Shown in pieces: positions 1 to 6,073 of a stretch of 11,994 bases of DNA. Position numbers and translations under genes: made by a program. Positions within the stretch are counted from its first letter, which is position 1. Each line of letters opens with the position of its first letter. The notes below the pieces were generated by a model that was not told the DNA's origin, made no database searches, and worked only from the letters and a program-made list of their open reading frames with translations. The stretch covers positions 1-11,994 of the forward strand of contig NZ_CAMJRK010000044.1 in assembly GCF_946222815.1 (NCBI RefSeq), read 5' to 3'. Origin of the DNA: an uncultured Leuconostoc sp. GTDB lineage: Bacteria; Bacillota; Bacilli; Lactobacillales; Lactobacillaceae.

Positions 1-452
1 GTATTGGTGTGATGAGCACGCTTGGTGTGACAGAAGTTAATGGGGTTAAGATTGACGGAAAAGCATCACAATTCATGATGATTTCAGCAGTTGTGTCTGG
101 GATCGTCAGTGTAATTGTTGGCGCATTGTTTAATAAATTATTTATTTGGTTGTCACAGCTTGGACAAGAAGGCAAGCAATCCGTATCATTTTTAACATCA
201 TGGTATGCAACAGCTACGAGTGAACTACCATTTGCTATTGTAAATATCTTTTTAGTGACGGTATTGAGCTTATACAAGGCAGGAAACACAGTTGCTGCAA
301 TTATTAGCGGTGTGATTAATGCAGTGCTTTACACATTAATTTTACGTCAAGAAAAGATTATTACAAAACGTACACAAATCATTTACGTGGTGATTATGGT
401 TATATTGACCGTTTTAATGGCCGTTGTATCTGGCGCATTGCTTAAAGCATAA
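1..452 (+). CDS. Yip1-like integral membrane protein, 5' partial (YknW-like)
   Basis: The reading frame is open from the first base of the window and a GTG and an ATG at 9 and 12 are followed directly by protein-like sequence, so the true start is probably upstream and only the C-terminal ~149 residues are present. Three to four hydrophobic segments are visible: an ISAVVSGIVSVIVGALF-type segment near the start, one around ELPFAIVNIFLVTVLSL, one around VAAIISGVINAVLYTLIL, and a final one ending in VSGALLKA. This spacing fits the Yip1 domain family. The next three genes are a membrane-fusion protein, an ABC ATPase and a MacB-type permease, which is the gene order of Bacillus subtilis yknWXYZ, where YknW is the Yip1 protein needed for assembly of the complex. 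The family is assigned from topology and context rather than from a motif. The gene ends 33 bp before the next start, so it is probably the first or an early gene of the operon. Confidence 0.72.
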   Translation, partial: IGVMSTLGVTEVNGVKIDGKASQFMMISAVVSGIVSVIVGALFNKLFIWLSQLGQEGKQSVSFLTSWYATATSELPFAIVNIFLVTVLSLYKAGNTVAAIISGVINAVLYTLILRQEKIITKRTQIIYVVIMVILTVLMAVVSGALLKA

Positions 453-485
453 TCAACTGAATTCACAAGTATTGAGGGGAGTAGT

Positions 486-1529
486 ATGAAACGACGAACT
501 AAAGTAACTTTAATTGTCACGAGCAGTGTTGTCGCTATTGCATTATTAGCAGTGACTGGGGTGACAACGTATCAAAAAATGACACATAAGTCGGAAGCAA
601 CTGTAAAAGCAGGATATCAAACTTACACAGTGGCCACATCACCTGACTTATCAATGTCAGGTAAAGTCATTGCTAGCAAGACACAAACACTGAATACGCC
701 AACTGGTAAGTTACAACAAATTAATGTTAGTAACGGACAAATGGTTAAAAGTGGTGACATTTTGTTGACTGTAACGAATACAGATACGCAAGAAGCGATT
801 GATAATCAAAATGATATGATTTCTAAATCTAATCGTGCGGTTAATAGTGCTGCAAGTGCATTAAAGAGTGCACAACAGAGCTATAATCAAGCAGATCCAG
901 AATCTCAAGTTGGACTAAAAGATGGTGTTGCTCAGGCACAACAAGCTGTTACTGATGCCAACGCCGATGCACAAGATGCGCAAAATAAGCTAGTTGAGTT
1001 ACAAAATAAGCTCAATGTGAATGTGACAGCACCTTTTGATGGTATTGTGTCAGTTGATAATAATACAAAAGATGGTTTGCCTGCTTTAACAATGAACACG
1101 ACAGAAAAAATGTTACAGGCAACTGTGTCAGAGTATGATTATAATAAGGTTCACAGTGGCGATAAGGTGACTGTGAGTGCCATTGATGGGACGCCAAACC
1201 AAACAACAGCCATTGATAAAATTGACCAAATTCCTGCAGAACAAAGTAAAGGTACCACCTACTATCCATTTTCTGCTCATGTGAATGACAGCTTTTTATA
1301 CGGACAAAGTGTGAAAGTGAAAGTACCACAAAATGATCTCAAGGTGCCAAGTAGTGCTGTTTATAAAGGTAGTCTTTATAAAGTAATTGATGGCAAGGCT
1401 AGTCGAATCAACGCTGATGTTACGAAGTCAGGGACAAGCTATATCGTTAAGTCAGGTGTTGCTAAGGATGAGAAGGTTGTCTTAAATCCAGATAGTCATT
1501 TAAAAAATGGTGAGGAAATCAATGATTAA
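486..1529 (+). CDS. yknX: ABC exporter membrane-fusion (HlyD/RND-adaptor-like) protein, YknX-like
   Basis: This 347-aa protein has a basic N-terminus (MKRRTK) followed by one membrane anchor at about residues 7-29, so most of it lies outside the membrane. Residues ~58-97 form a first lipoyl-like half motif (GKVIAS, then QQINVSNGQMVKSGDILLTV). Residues ~105-175 are rich in Ala, Gln, Asn and Lys with heptad spacing and should form the coiled-coil hairpin. Residues ~178-190 (NVTAPFDGIVS) are the second lipoyl half, followed by the beta-barrel part (VKVKVP, VPSSAVYKG). This order is typical of periplasmic-adaptor-type proteins, which in Gram-positives couple a MacB-like permease to export or to protection from peptides. 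A GAGGGGA ribosome site lies just upstream of ATG 486. Its stop codon overlaps the ATPase start at 1522, indicating translational coupling. The substrate cannot be read from the sequence. Confidence 0.88.
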   Translation: MKRRTKVTLIVTSSVVAIALLAVTGVTTYQKMTHKSEATVKAGYQTYTVATSPDLSMSGKVIASKTQTLNTPTGKLQQINVSNGQMVKSGDILLTVTNTDTQEAIDNQNDMISKSNRAVNSAASALKSAQQSYNQADPESQVGLKDGVAQAQQAVTDANADAQDAQNKLVELQNKLNVNVTAPFDGIVSVDNNTKDGLPALTMNTTEKMLQATVSEYDYNKVHSGDKVTVSAIDGTPNQTTAIDKIDQIPAEQSKGTTYYPFSAHVNDSFLYGQSVKVKVPQNDLKVPSSAVYKGSLYKVIDGKASRINADVTKSGTSYIVKSGVAKDEKVVLNPDSHLKNGEEIND

Positions 1530-2211
1530 TTTATCAGCGATTAGTAAAAGTTATCGTCAAGGTAATGATAATTATCAAGTATTACATGACATTAATTTGC
1601 GCATTCAAGCTGGTGAATTTGTCGCGATTATGGGACCGTCTGGTTCAGGTAAGTCAACGTTAATCAACATTATTGGCTTTTTGGACCAACATTTTGAAGG
1701 TGGTTATACATTTAATGACGTGGTTGTGAATGAACTGAATCGTAAGCAACATGCACAGTTGCGAAATCAATCGGTCGGTTTTATATTTCAAAATTTTAAG
1801 CTCATTACAAACCAAAGTGTGGGTGAAAACGTAGGCTTACCGCTATTGTATGCTGGTATGAAGCGACGAGATATTGTTGCGCGTGTCAATGAAGTTTTGG
1901 CACAAGTGGGATTACCTGGTAGTTATCACAAACTACCAAAAAATCTTTCTGGTGGGCAACAACAACGTGTTGCGATTGCTCGGTCAATTGTGACAAAACC
2001 TAAATTTTTAGTAGCAGATGAACCAACTGGTGCGCTAGATTCGGCTACTTCTGCAGAAATCATTGCGTTGTTTAAAGCTTTGAATGATAATGGCACAACG
2101 GTTATTATGGTCACCCATGATGAACATGTTGCACGTGAAACAAATCGATTGATCAAAATACTAGATGGTCGAATACAAAGTGATGAGGAGGTGCAACATG
2201 CAAATACGTGA
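1522..2211 (+). CDS. yknY: MacB/LolD-type ABC transporter ATP-binding protein, YknY-like
   Basis: This 229-aa nucleotide-binding subunit is complete. The Walker A motif GPSGSGKST is at residues 38-46, the Q-loop lies around FIFQNFKLI, the ABC signature LSGGQQQR at 142-149, Walker B plus D-loop FLVADEPTGALD with Asp166-Glu167, and the switch His at 199 (MVTHDEH). The LSGGQQQRVAIAR signature and ADEPTGALD box are those of the MacB/LolD/FtsE class that serves three-component exporters. I start at ATG 1522 because GAGG at 1512-1515 sits 6 bp ahead; an ATG at 1507 is in frame but has no comparable site. The start overlaps the 3' end of the adaptor gene and the stop overlaps the permease start, so the three genes are translationally coupled. 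It supplies ATP hydrolysis for the permease encoded next. Confidence 0.93.
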   Translation: MINLSAISKSYRQGNDNYQVLHDINLRIQAGEFVAIMGPSGSGKSTLINIIGFLDQHFEGGYTFNDVVVNELNRKQHAQLRNQSVGFIFQNFKLITNQSVGENVGLPLLYAGMKRRDIVARVNEVLAQVGLPGSYHKLPKNLSGGQQQRVAIARSIVTKPKFLVADEPTGALDSATSAEIIALFKALNDNGTTVIMVTHDEHVARETNRLIKILDGRIQSDEEVQHANT

Positions 2212-3379
2212 ATTATTTGTGAGTGCTTTTCGATCACTATTGTCGAATAAACGACGTAGTATACTGACTATGATCGGCATTATTATTGGTATTGCTTCTG
2301 TGATTACTATCTTGGCGTTGGGAGATGGTGCGCGGGTAGCGATGATGAAAAATTTGCAAGCTAGTAGTAGTGGTCAACAGTCAACTGAAATTAATTTTGT
2401 ATCAAAAGATGAGAGCAAAGTTTCCGGGTTTAGTGATGATGATTTGAACCGTATCCGTGAAAATAATAAAGTTAGTCATGCGAACGTCCAATCAGATGAT
2501 CATGGTATTTTATCCACTGAAGGGTTAGTCAATGGTAAAAAAATATCACCAGTTGTTTATTTGAGCCAGAACGCAAATAATGATCATTTAATTTCTGGCC
2601 ATGGTATTAGTAAAAGAGATAGTTTAATTAGCAATCCTGTGGCCTTAGTAAGTCAATCAATGGCTAAAAAAGGTTATCAAAGTACAAAAAATGCTTTGAA
2701 TGCTGGTATTGAATTAAATGGGACGACATACACAATTGTTGGTATTATTAGTAACGATGCCATGCGTGGCAGTTATAATAACTATGATGTTGTTGTACCA
2801 CGCCAAGTGTTTGAGGCAAACAATGCCAACATGTCAGCCAATACATTGAAGCTAACATTTACTGCTGGTGCTAATGTATCAAAAGAAACGCAAAAAATTG
2901 CGAATCAATTGAACAGTAGTGGGTCGCAACATAATGCTGGTTCATATGAATTTTATGACATGGCAGCCATGTTGAAGGGTGTTAGTGCAGTACTTAAGGG
3001 TATTACGTACTTTATTGTTGCTGTGGCTAGTATCTCACTATTTATTGCTGGTATTGGTGTGATGAACATGATGTATATTGCTGTGAGTGAACGTACGCAA
3101 GAAATTGGTATTCGTATGGCAGTAGGTGCATCGCAACAACAAATTTTATGGCAATTCTTAATAGAAGCTGTCATGTTAACTTTGAGCGGCGGTATGATTG
3201 GTTACTTAGCAGGGCTTGGTGTGGCAATGGGTGTCTCTGCATTTCTGCCGTTTAAGGCGAGTGTCTCTCTATCGACATTCTTATTAGCATTTGGCACATC
3301 AACCATTGTTGGCTTAGTGTTTGGTATATTACCAGCTAAAACGGCAAGTAATAAGAATTTGATTGATATTTTGAGATAG
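2198..3379 (+). CDS. yknZ: MacB-type ABC transporter permease, YknZ-like
   Basis: This 393-aa protein has the MacB layout. A short cytoplasmic N-terminus (MQIRELFVSAFRSLLSNKRR) leads into one membrane helix at ~22-41. A large extracytoplasmic MacB_PCD domain follows to ~260, and three C-terminal helices (ITYFIVAVASISLFIAGIG; LIEAVMLTLSGGMIGYLAGL; LLAFGTSTIVGLVFGI) form the FtsX domain. The intracellular loop NMMYIAVSERTQEIGIRMAVG is the FtsX/MacB hallmark. ATG 2198 is chosen because a perfect GAGGAGG lies at 2185-2191, six bases upstream; extending to 2165 would only add sequence overlapping the ATPase frame. The start lies 14 bp inside the ATPase gene. Together with the adaptor and ATPase it should form a mechanotransmission-type exporter. 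B. subtilis YknWXYZ protects against the SdpC toxin, which makes peptide defence one plausible role. Confidence 0.92.
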   Translation: MQIRELFVSAFRSLLSNKRRSILTMIGIIIGIASVITILALGDGARVAMMKNLQASSSGQQSTEINFVSKDESKVSGFSDDDLNRIRENNKVSHANVQSDDHGILSTEGLVNGKKISPVVYLSQNANNDHLISGHGISKRDSLISNPVALVSQSMAKKGYQSTKNALNAGIELNGTTYTIVGIISNDAMRGSYNNYDVVVPRQVFEANNANMSANTLKLTFTAGANVSKETQKIANQLNSSGSQHNAGSYEFYDMAAMLKGVSAVLKGITYFIVAVASISLFIAGIGVMNMMYIAVSERTQEIGIRMAVGASQQQILWQFLIEAVMLTLSGGMIGYLAGLGVAMGVSAFLPFKASVSLSTFLLAFGTSTIVGLVFGILPAKTASNKNLIDILR

Positions 3380-3425
3380 TTTGCGTTTTCGAAATAGGAT
3401 TATCAGTTAAAAAGTTAATCAGAAT

Positions 3426-3479
3426 AATATCACAAAAACACTCACATTTACACAAATGTGAGTGTTTTTGTGTGATATT
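3426..3479. terminator. Long bidirectional rho-independent terminator
   Basis: The left arm (3426-3449) and right arm (3454-3479) are complementary over 24 bp apart from a two-base GT insertion in the right arm, with loop ACAC. The core ACACTCACATTT/AAATGTGAGTGT is followed by a T-run on the plus strand and preceded by an A-run that becomes a T-run on the minus strand, so it can stop transcripts from either side. It closes the ABC operon and isolates the flavoprotein gene, which starts 20 bp later. Confidence 0.88.
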
Positions 3480-3498
3480 ATGAAGATATAGAGGAAAA

Positions 3499-4908
3499 AT
3501 GGAGAGAACAACTATGGTTAAGTTCAACTTTGAATGCGCGAACATTGATGATTTGAAAAATTCATATGATTTTGTTGTAATTGGTTCTGGTTCAGCGGGG
3601 ATGTGTGCCGCTATTCAGGCACAAGAGTTAGGGTTAAATGTTGCCATTTTTGAAAAGCTCAATGTTTTAGGTGGCAATTCGATGCGTGCTTCAACTGGTA
3701 TGAATGCGGTTGAAACCTTAACACAATTGAATCATCAAGTCATTGATTCCCAAGAATTATTTTATGAGGAGACGCTTAAAGGTGGCAAAGGCAGTAATAA
3801 CAAAGAGTTGCTGTCATATTTTGTGAGACATACTGAGTCCGGAATTGAATGGCTATCTCATCATAATATTTTATTAAGTGATCTTATAGCAACTGGTGGT
3901 ATGTCAAAAAAAAGGGCACATCGACCGGCTGATGCGCCCGCAATTGGGAGTTACTTAGTAACAGGTTTGCAGAAACAGTTGATGACACACCACATACCTG
4001 TATTTAATGACACACAGGTATTATCTTTGATTAAAACGAATGATCATATATCTGCGGTAGAAATTGATCATCCTCAAATAGGTAAAAAAGTAATTAACGC
4101 TAAAGCAGTCTTGATTGCTAGTGGTGGATTTGCGCGAAATCAGGCTATGTTGTCACAATATACACCTGAATTATTAAAATTACGGACAACAAACCATCCT
4201 GGAGCAACTGGTGATGGGATCAAATTAGCAACCAGTGCTGGTGGCGCATTAGTAGACATGAACAAAATTCAAGTTCATCCGACAGCGCAACAAGAAACGG
4301 ATCATGTCTATTTGATAGGCGAAGGATTACGTGGTGCAGGCGCTATTTTAGTTAATCAGAATGGGAAACGTTTTGTTAATGAGATGGCTACACGTGATAC
4401 AGTGACAAAAGCTATTAATGACTTGCAGCAAAATGGTGCAACATTAATATTTGATGAAGGTATTCGACAAGCCTTTAAAGCAGTTGATTTCTATATTGCC
4501 ATGAATCTAGTTGTATCCGGGGATACATTATCTGAATTATCAGAAAAAATAGATATAAATGGGGTTAATTTAGAACAAACAGTGGCTGATTGGAATACAA
4601 TGCAAGAGCGTTCCAAGGATACGCAATTTAATCGTCAGGCAGGCATGGAGCGTGGTATTACTGTGCCAACGTATTACGCAATTCACATTAAGCCGGCTAT
4701 ACACTACACAATGGGTGGCATAAAAATTAATAGTTTGACTGAAGTTTTAAACGAGGCAGGCGGTACCATAAGTGGTTTATATGCTGCTGGTGAAGTAACG
4801 GGTGGTCTACATGGCGATAACCGGATAGGTGGCAATTCCATTTCTGAAACAGTTGTATTCGGTCGGCAGGCTGGTAAGCAAGTAGCAAAATTTATCTTAG
4901 AACGATAA
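3499..4908 (+). CDS. FAD-dependent fumarate reductase / flavocytochrome-c-type oxidoreductase
   Basis: This 469-aa flavoprotein has an N-terminal dinucleotide-binding fold (VVIGSGSAG, residues 26-34, with acidic Glu52 at the end of strand 2) and GGNSMRASTGMNA at 58-70. A C-terminal FAD site reads AAGEVTGGLHG (429-439) and RIGGNSISE (442-450). Comparison from memory with Shewanella flavocytochrome c3 shows the catalytic set: His260 in QVHPTA, Glu275 and Arg278 in GEGLRGAG, Arg299 in EMATRD, His402 in HYTMGG, Arg442 in NRIGGN. The 21-residue gap between the two arginines is kept. It therefore probably reduces fumarate or a similar unsaturated acid (urocanate and acrylate reductases share this scaffold). 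No signal peptide, haem motif or FMN-binding domain is present, so it is a soluble cytoplasmic form needing an outside electron donor. ATG 3499 (GAGG 4 bp upstream) and ATG 3514 (GGAGAG 7 bp upstream) are both credible starts. Confidence 0.9.
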   Translation: MERTTMVKFNFECANIDDLKNSYDFVVIGSGSAGMCAAIQAQELGLNVAIFEKLNVLGGNSMRASTGMNAVETLTQLNHQVIDSQELFYEETLKGGKGSNNKELLSYFVRHTESGIEWLSHHNILLSDLIATGGMSKKRAHRPADAPAIGSYLVTGLQKQLMTHHIPVFNDTQVLSLIKTNDHISAVEIDHPQIGKKVINAKAVLIASGGFARNQAMLSQYTPELLKLRTTNHPGATGDGIKLATSAGGALVDMNKIQVHPTAQQETDHVYLIGEGLRGAGAILVNQNGKRFVNEMATRDTVTKAINDLQQNGATLIFDEGIRQAFKAVDFYIAMNLVVSGDTLSELSEKIDINGVNLEQTVADWNTMQERSKDTQFNRQAGMERGITVPTYYAIHIKPAIHYTMGGIKINSLTEVLNEAGGTISGLYAAGEVTGGLHGDNRIGGNSISETVVFGRQAGKQVAKFILER

Positions 4909-4968
4909 AAGCGATTGCCTCAAATCAATGAGGTAACAAACCATTGATTGCCATGTGATTTTTTATCG
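4903..4968 (+). terminator. Probable terminator after the flavoprotein gene
   Basis: Nested inverted repeats are visible. An outer pair CGATAAAA (4903-4910) / TTTTATCG (4961-4968) overlaps the stop codon, and an inner pair AATCAATG (4923-4930) / CATTGATT (4942-4949) has an 11-base loop and is followed by TTTTTT at 4959-4964. The GC content of the stems is low, so efficiency is uncertain. Confidence 0.5.
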
Positions 4969-5021
4969 TACTGTTAAAGTAGGTAATATGGTAAGAGCAA
5001 AAAAATGGCCGATAATTTTAA

Positions 5022-5051
5022 TTGACTACAAATGTAGTAACACGTTATACT
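5022..5051 (+). promoter_or_regulatory. Promoter of the type II toxin-antitoxin operon
   Basis: The -35 box TTGACT (5022-5027) and -10 box TATACT (5046-5051) are separated by 18 bp, both near the sigma-A consensus. The predicted start of transcription is about 25 bp before the antitoxin ATG. The boxes overlap two palindromic operator copies described separately. Confidence 0.8.
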
Positions 5052-5062
5052 ACACTTGTAAT
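5025..5062. promoter_or_regulatory. Paired palindromic operators ACTACA-N2-TGTAGT / ACTACA-N2-TGTAAT
   Basis: Two copies of the same small palindrome lie in tandem: ACTACAaaTGTAGT at 5025-5038, overlapping the -35 box, and ACTACActTGTAAT at 5049-5062, overlapping the 3' end of the -10 box and the transcription start. Their centres are 24 bp apart, a bit over two helical turns. Such paired half-palindromes are what ribbon-helix-helix antitoxins bind when they repress their own operon, so autoregulation by the downstream antitoxin (alone or with toxin) is inferred. The halves of adjacent copies also form a larger inverted repeat (TGTAGTA/TACTACA). Confidence 0.7.
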
Positions 5063-5083
5063 TATTATAAAAGGAGAATGATC

Positions 5084-5299
5084 ATGAGCGTAACGACCGT
5101 AAGATTACAAGATGATACAATGGCTTGGGCTAAGGAATATGCCGATTTTAAAGGTATGAGTGTTACCGGCTTAATAGCTGATCTGATTGAAGAAGCACGT
5201 CAAGATGATGAAGACTATGCTGACGCAATGAAAGTGATTAATTCTGAAAATCGTGAATATGTTTCAGCAGAAGAAATCAAGGCAAAACTAGGTCTATGA
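5084..5299 (+). CDS. Type II antitoxin, ribbon-helix-helix (DUF6290/RelB-like)
   Basis: This 71-aa acidic protein begins with a short beta strand (SVTTVRLQDDTMAWAKEYA) and two helices (KGMSVTGLIADLIEEA), which is the ribbon-helix-helix pattern used for DNA binding. The C-terminal half (EDYADAMKVINSENREYVS, then AEEIKAKLGL) is the acidic segment expected to wrap around and neutralise the toxin. ATG 5084 is preferred because AAGGAG at 5071-5076 is 7 bp upstream; a second ATG at 5078 lies too close to that site. Its stop overlaps the toxin start in ATGA, so the pair is translationally coupled with antitoxin first, the classical type II order. Expression should be autoregulated through the tandem operators overlapping its promoter. 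Confidence 0.88.
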   Translation: MSVTTVRLQDDTMAWAKEYADFKGMSVTGLIADLIEEARQDDEDYADAMKVINSENREYVSAEEIKAKLGL

Positions 5300-5568
5300 A
5301 GTATAGCTGGAAATTTGATAGTAAAGCAGCCAAACAATTTACTAAGTTAGCTAAACCAGTACAACGGCGAATATATAATTGGCTAGAGTTGAATATTAGT
5401 GGTATAGAAAATCCCAGAATGTTTGGTAAAACCTTGGAAGGTGAGTTAAGGACATTATGGCGTTATCGAGTGGGTAAATACCGAATTATCGCTGATATTG
5501 TAGACGACGAATTTGTTGTTATTGTCTTAAAGACTAGTAAACGTGATGATGTTTACCGAAATAAATAA
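5296..5568 (+). CDS. Type II toxin of the RelE/ParE superfamily
   Basis: This 90-aa basic protein opens with MKYSWKFDSKAAKQFTKLAK and contains the family signature LRTLWRYRVGKYRIIADI (51-68), then a strand VVIVLKTSKRDDVYRNK (74-90). The C-terminal Arg83 and Tyr87, Lys61 and Arg57/59/63 match the positions where mRNA-cleaving RelE toxins carry catalytic basic and aromatic residues, so ribosome-dependent mRNA cleavage is more likely than the gyrase-targeting ParE activity, though this is an inference. Length is normal for the family and there is no frameshift, so the toxin looks functional. It overlaps the antitoxin gene by four bases and shares its promoter. Confidence 0.9.
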   Translation: MKYSWKFDSKAAKQFTKLAKPVQRRIYNWLELNISGIENPRMFGKTLEGELRTLWRYRVGKYRIIADIVDDEFVVIVLKTSKRDDVYRNK

Positions 5569-5614
5569 TCTTAAGTAATTTTTGATGACGAAAAGAAATA
5601 GCTTGGTCTATGAA

Positions 5615-5722
5615 GTGAACCCAAAAAGTTGAACATAATAAAAACTACTTATTAAAGTTATCGGATTCACTTTAATAAGCATGGATTTTTTGTACAAACG
5701 ATTATAGACTTTTTTGGGGGAC
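5615..5722. mobile_element. Internally deleted IS3-family (IS150-like) remnant, ~108 bp
   Basis: The left end GTGAACCCAAAAAGTTG (from 5615) and the right end, which reads GTCCCCCAAAAAAGTC on the minus strand (from 5722), form imperfect terminal inverted repeats. They resemble the TGAACCCAAAAAGTT-type ends seen in IS3-family elements of lactic acid bacteria. No transposase remains between them; instead there is a perfect 11-bp inverted repeat CTTATTAAAGT/ACTTTAATAAG. The element is either a deletion remnant or a MITE-like derivative. No target duplication can be established. Family assignment rests on recalled end sequences, not a search. Confidence 0.5.
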
Positions 5723-5734
5723 TAAACATATGAT
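5705..5734 (+). promoter_or_regulatory. Candidate promoter in the right end of the IS remnant
   Basis: TAGACT (5705-5710) and TATGAT (5729-5734) are spaced 18 bp and sit across the IS right end, with a second -10-like TATACT at 5734-5739. IS ends often supply such boxes. It would drive the small leader ORF and hydrophobic peptide that follow. Confidence 0.5.
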
Positions 5735-5793
5735 ATACTATACAGGCAAGCAAGTTAGGGCGTTGGTGAGTCTGATAGCTGGAGGTGGTGCTA

Positions 5794-5826
5794 ATGAGCA
5801 ATACTTTTAGCTACATGGAAGGATAA
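5794..5826 (+). CDS. 10-aa leader peptide ORF with strong ribosome site
   Basis: The sequence GGAGGTGGT (5781-5789) ends about five bases before ATG 5794, the best ribosome binding site in this region, yet the ORF encodes only MSNTFSYMEG before TAA. The stop lies 8 bp before the ATG of the 34-aa hydrophobic peptide, which itself has only a distant AAGGA. This is the arrangement expected of a coupling leader, comparable in logic to Mok ahead of Hok. It might instead be the shifted start of an originally longer toxin, since the two frames differ. No independent function is claimed. Confidence 0.45.
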   Translation: MSNTFSYMEG

Positions 5827-5834
5827 CACCCAAC

Positions 5835-5939
5835 ATGGTCTTCTGGACCACGGTAATTGTTTTGATTACAGCATTGGTTGTTTTGGCTACGAAAGTAGTT
5901 GAGCTACTCATAGCTGTGATTGACAAGGCTAAAAAATAG
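5835..5939 (+). CDS. 34-aa hydrophobic peptide, probable type I (holin-like/Hol_Tox-type) toxin
   Basis: The peptide has a very short N-terminus (MVFWTT), one membrane-spanning stretch (VIVLITALVVLATKVVEL and onward) and a basic tail DKAKK. The ATKVVEL centre and lysine tail resemble the VIKLIEL segment of holin-like type I toxins such as SprG/PepG1, which depolarise membranes. Supporting context is a dedicated promoter, a compact transcript of ~250 nt, a hairpin terminator able to work both ways, and an opposing TATAAT promoter on the other strand ~150 bp downstream that would make an RNA overlapping the 3' end, as in BsrG/SR4 and TxpA/RatA. The start is ATG 5835; in-frame extension meets a stop at 5808 without a better start. 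The reading as a toxin is an inference from architecture. Confidence 0.55.
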   Translation: MVFWTTVIVLITALVVLATKVVELLIAVIDKAKK

Positions 5940-5945
5940 TCAAAC

Positions 5946-5985
5946 AAAAACCCCTTAACTTTGGACGGTTCTAGGGGTTTGAGTT
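5946..5985. terminator. Bidirectional terminator of the type I TA candidate
   Basis: AAACCCCT (5948-5955) pairs with AGGGGTTT (5973-5980) around a 17-base loop containing TTTGGACGG. On the minus strand the hairpin is followed by TTTTTGTTT, and on the plus strand by TTTGAGTTT. Convergent transcripts ending here would share a complementary tail, the usual pairing site of such sense/antisense pairs. Confidence 0.75.
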
Positions 5986-6042
5986 TATAATTTTAATTTT
6001 AGATTCAAAAATACCACCAACGCCTAAGCGGGTTTGTGATTT

Positions 6043-6073
6043 AAAAGGCTCATGTCTTTAGCATGGGTCTTTT
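6043..6073. other. 12-bp stem-loop downstream of the small toxin locus
   Basis: AAAAGGCTCATG and CATGGGTCTTTT pair over 12 positions on the plus strand (two G-U pairs) around a 7-base loop, followed by CTT. On the plus strand it could act as a back-up terminator; on the minus strand it would be the 5' hairpin of the proposed antisense RNA. Confidence 0.45.

Noticed and set aside
1012..1329. 105-aa reading frame on the minus strand inside the adaptor gene
   Set aside because: It is the shadow of a well-supported gene, rich in His/Ser/Leu, without a ribosome site or motifs. Other minus-strand frames inside the ABC, flavoprotein, lysin and DUF1906 genes were rejected for the same reason.
2165..2197. 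Earlier start for the MacB permease
   Set aside because: It overlaps the ATPase frame and lacks a ribosome site, whereas GAGGAGG sits at ideal distance from ATG 2198.
4955..5083. Longer 114-aa version of the antitoxin
   Set aside because: The extension covers the promoter and operators and is not protein-like; AAGGAG before 5084 fixes the start.
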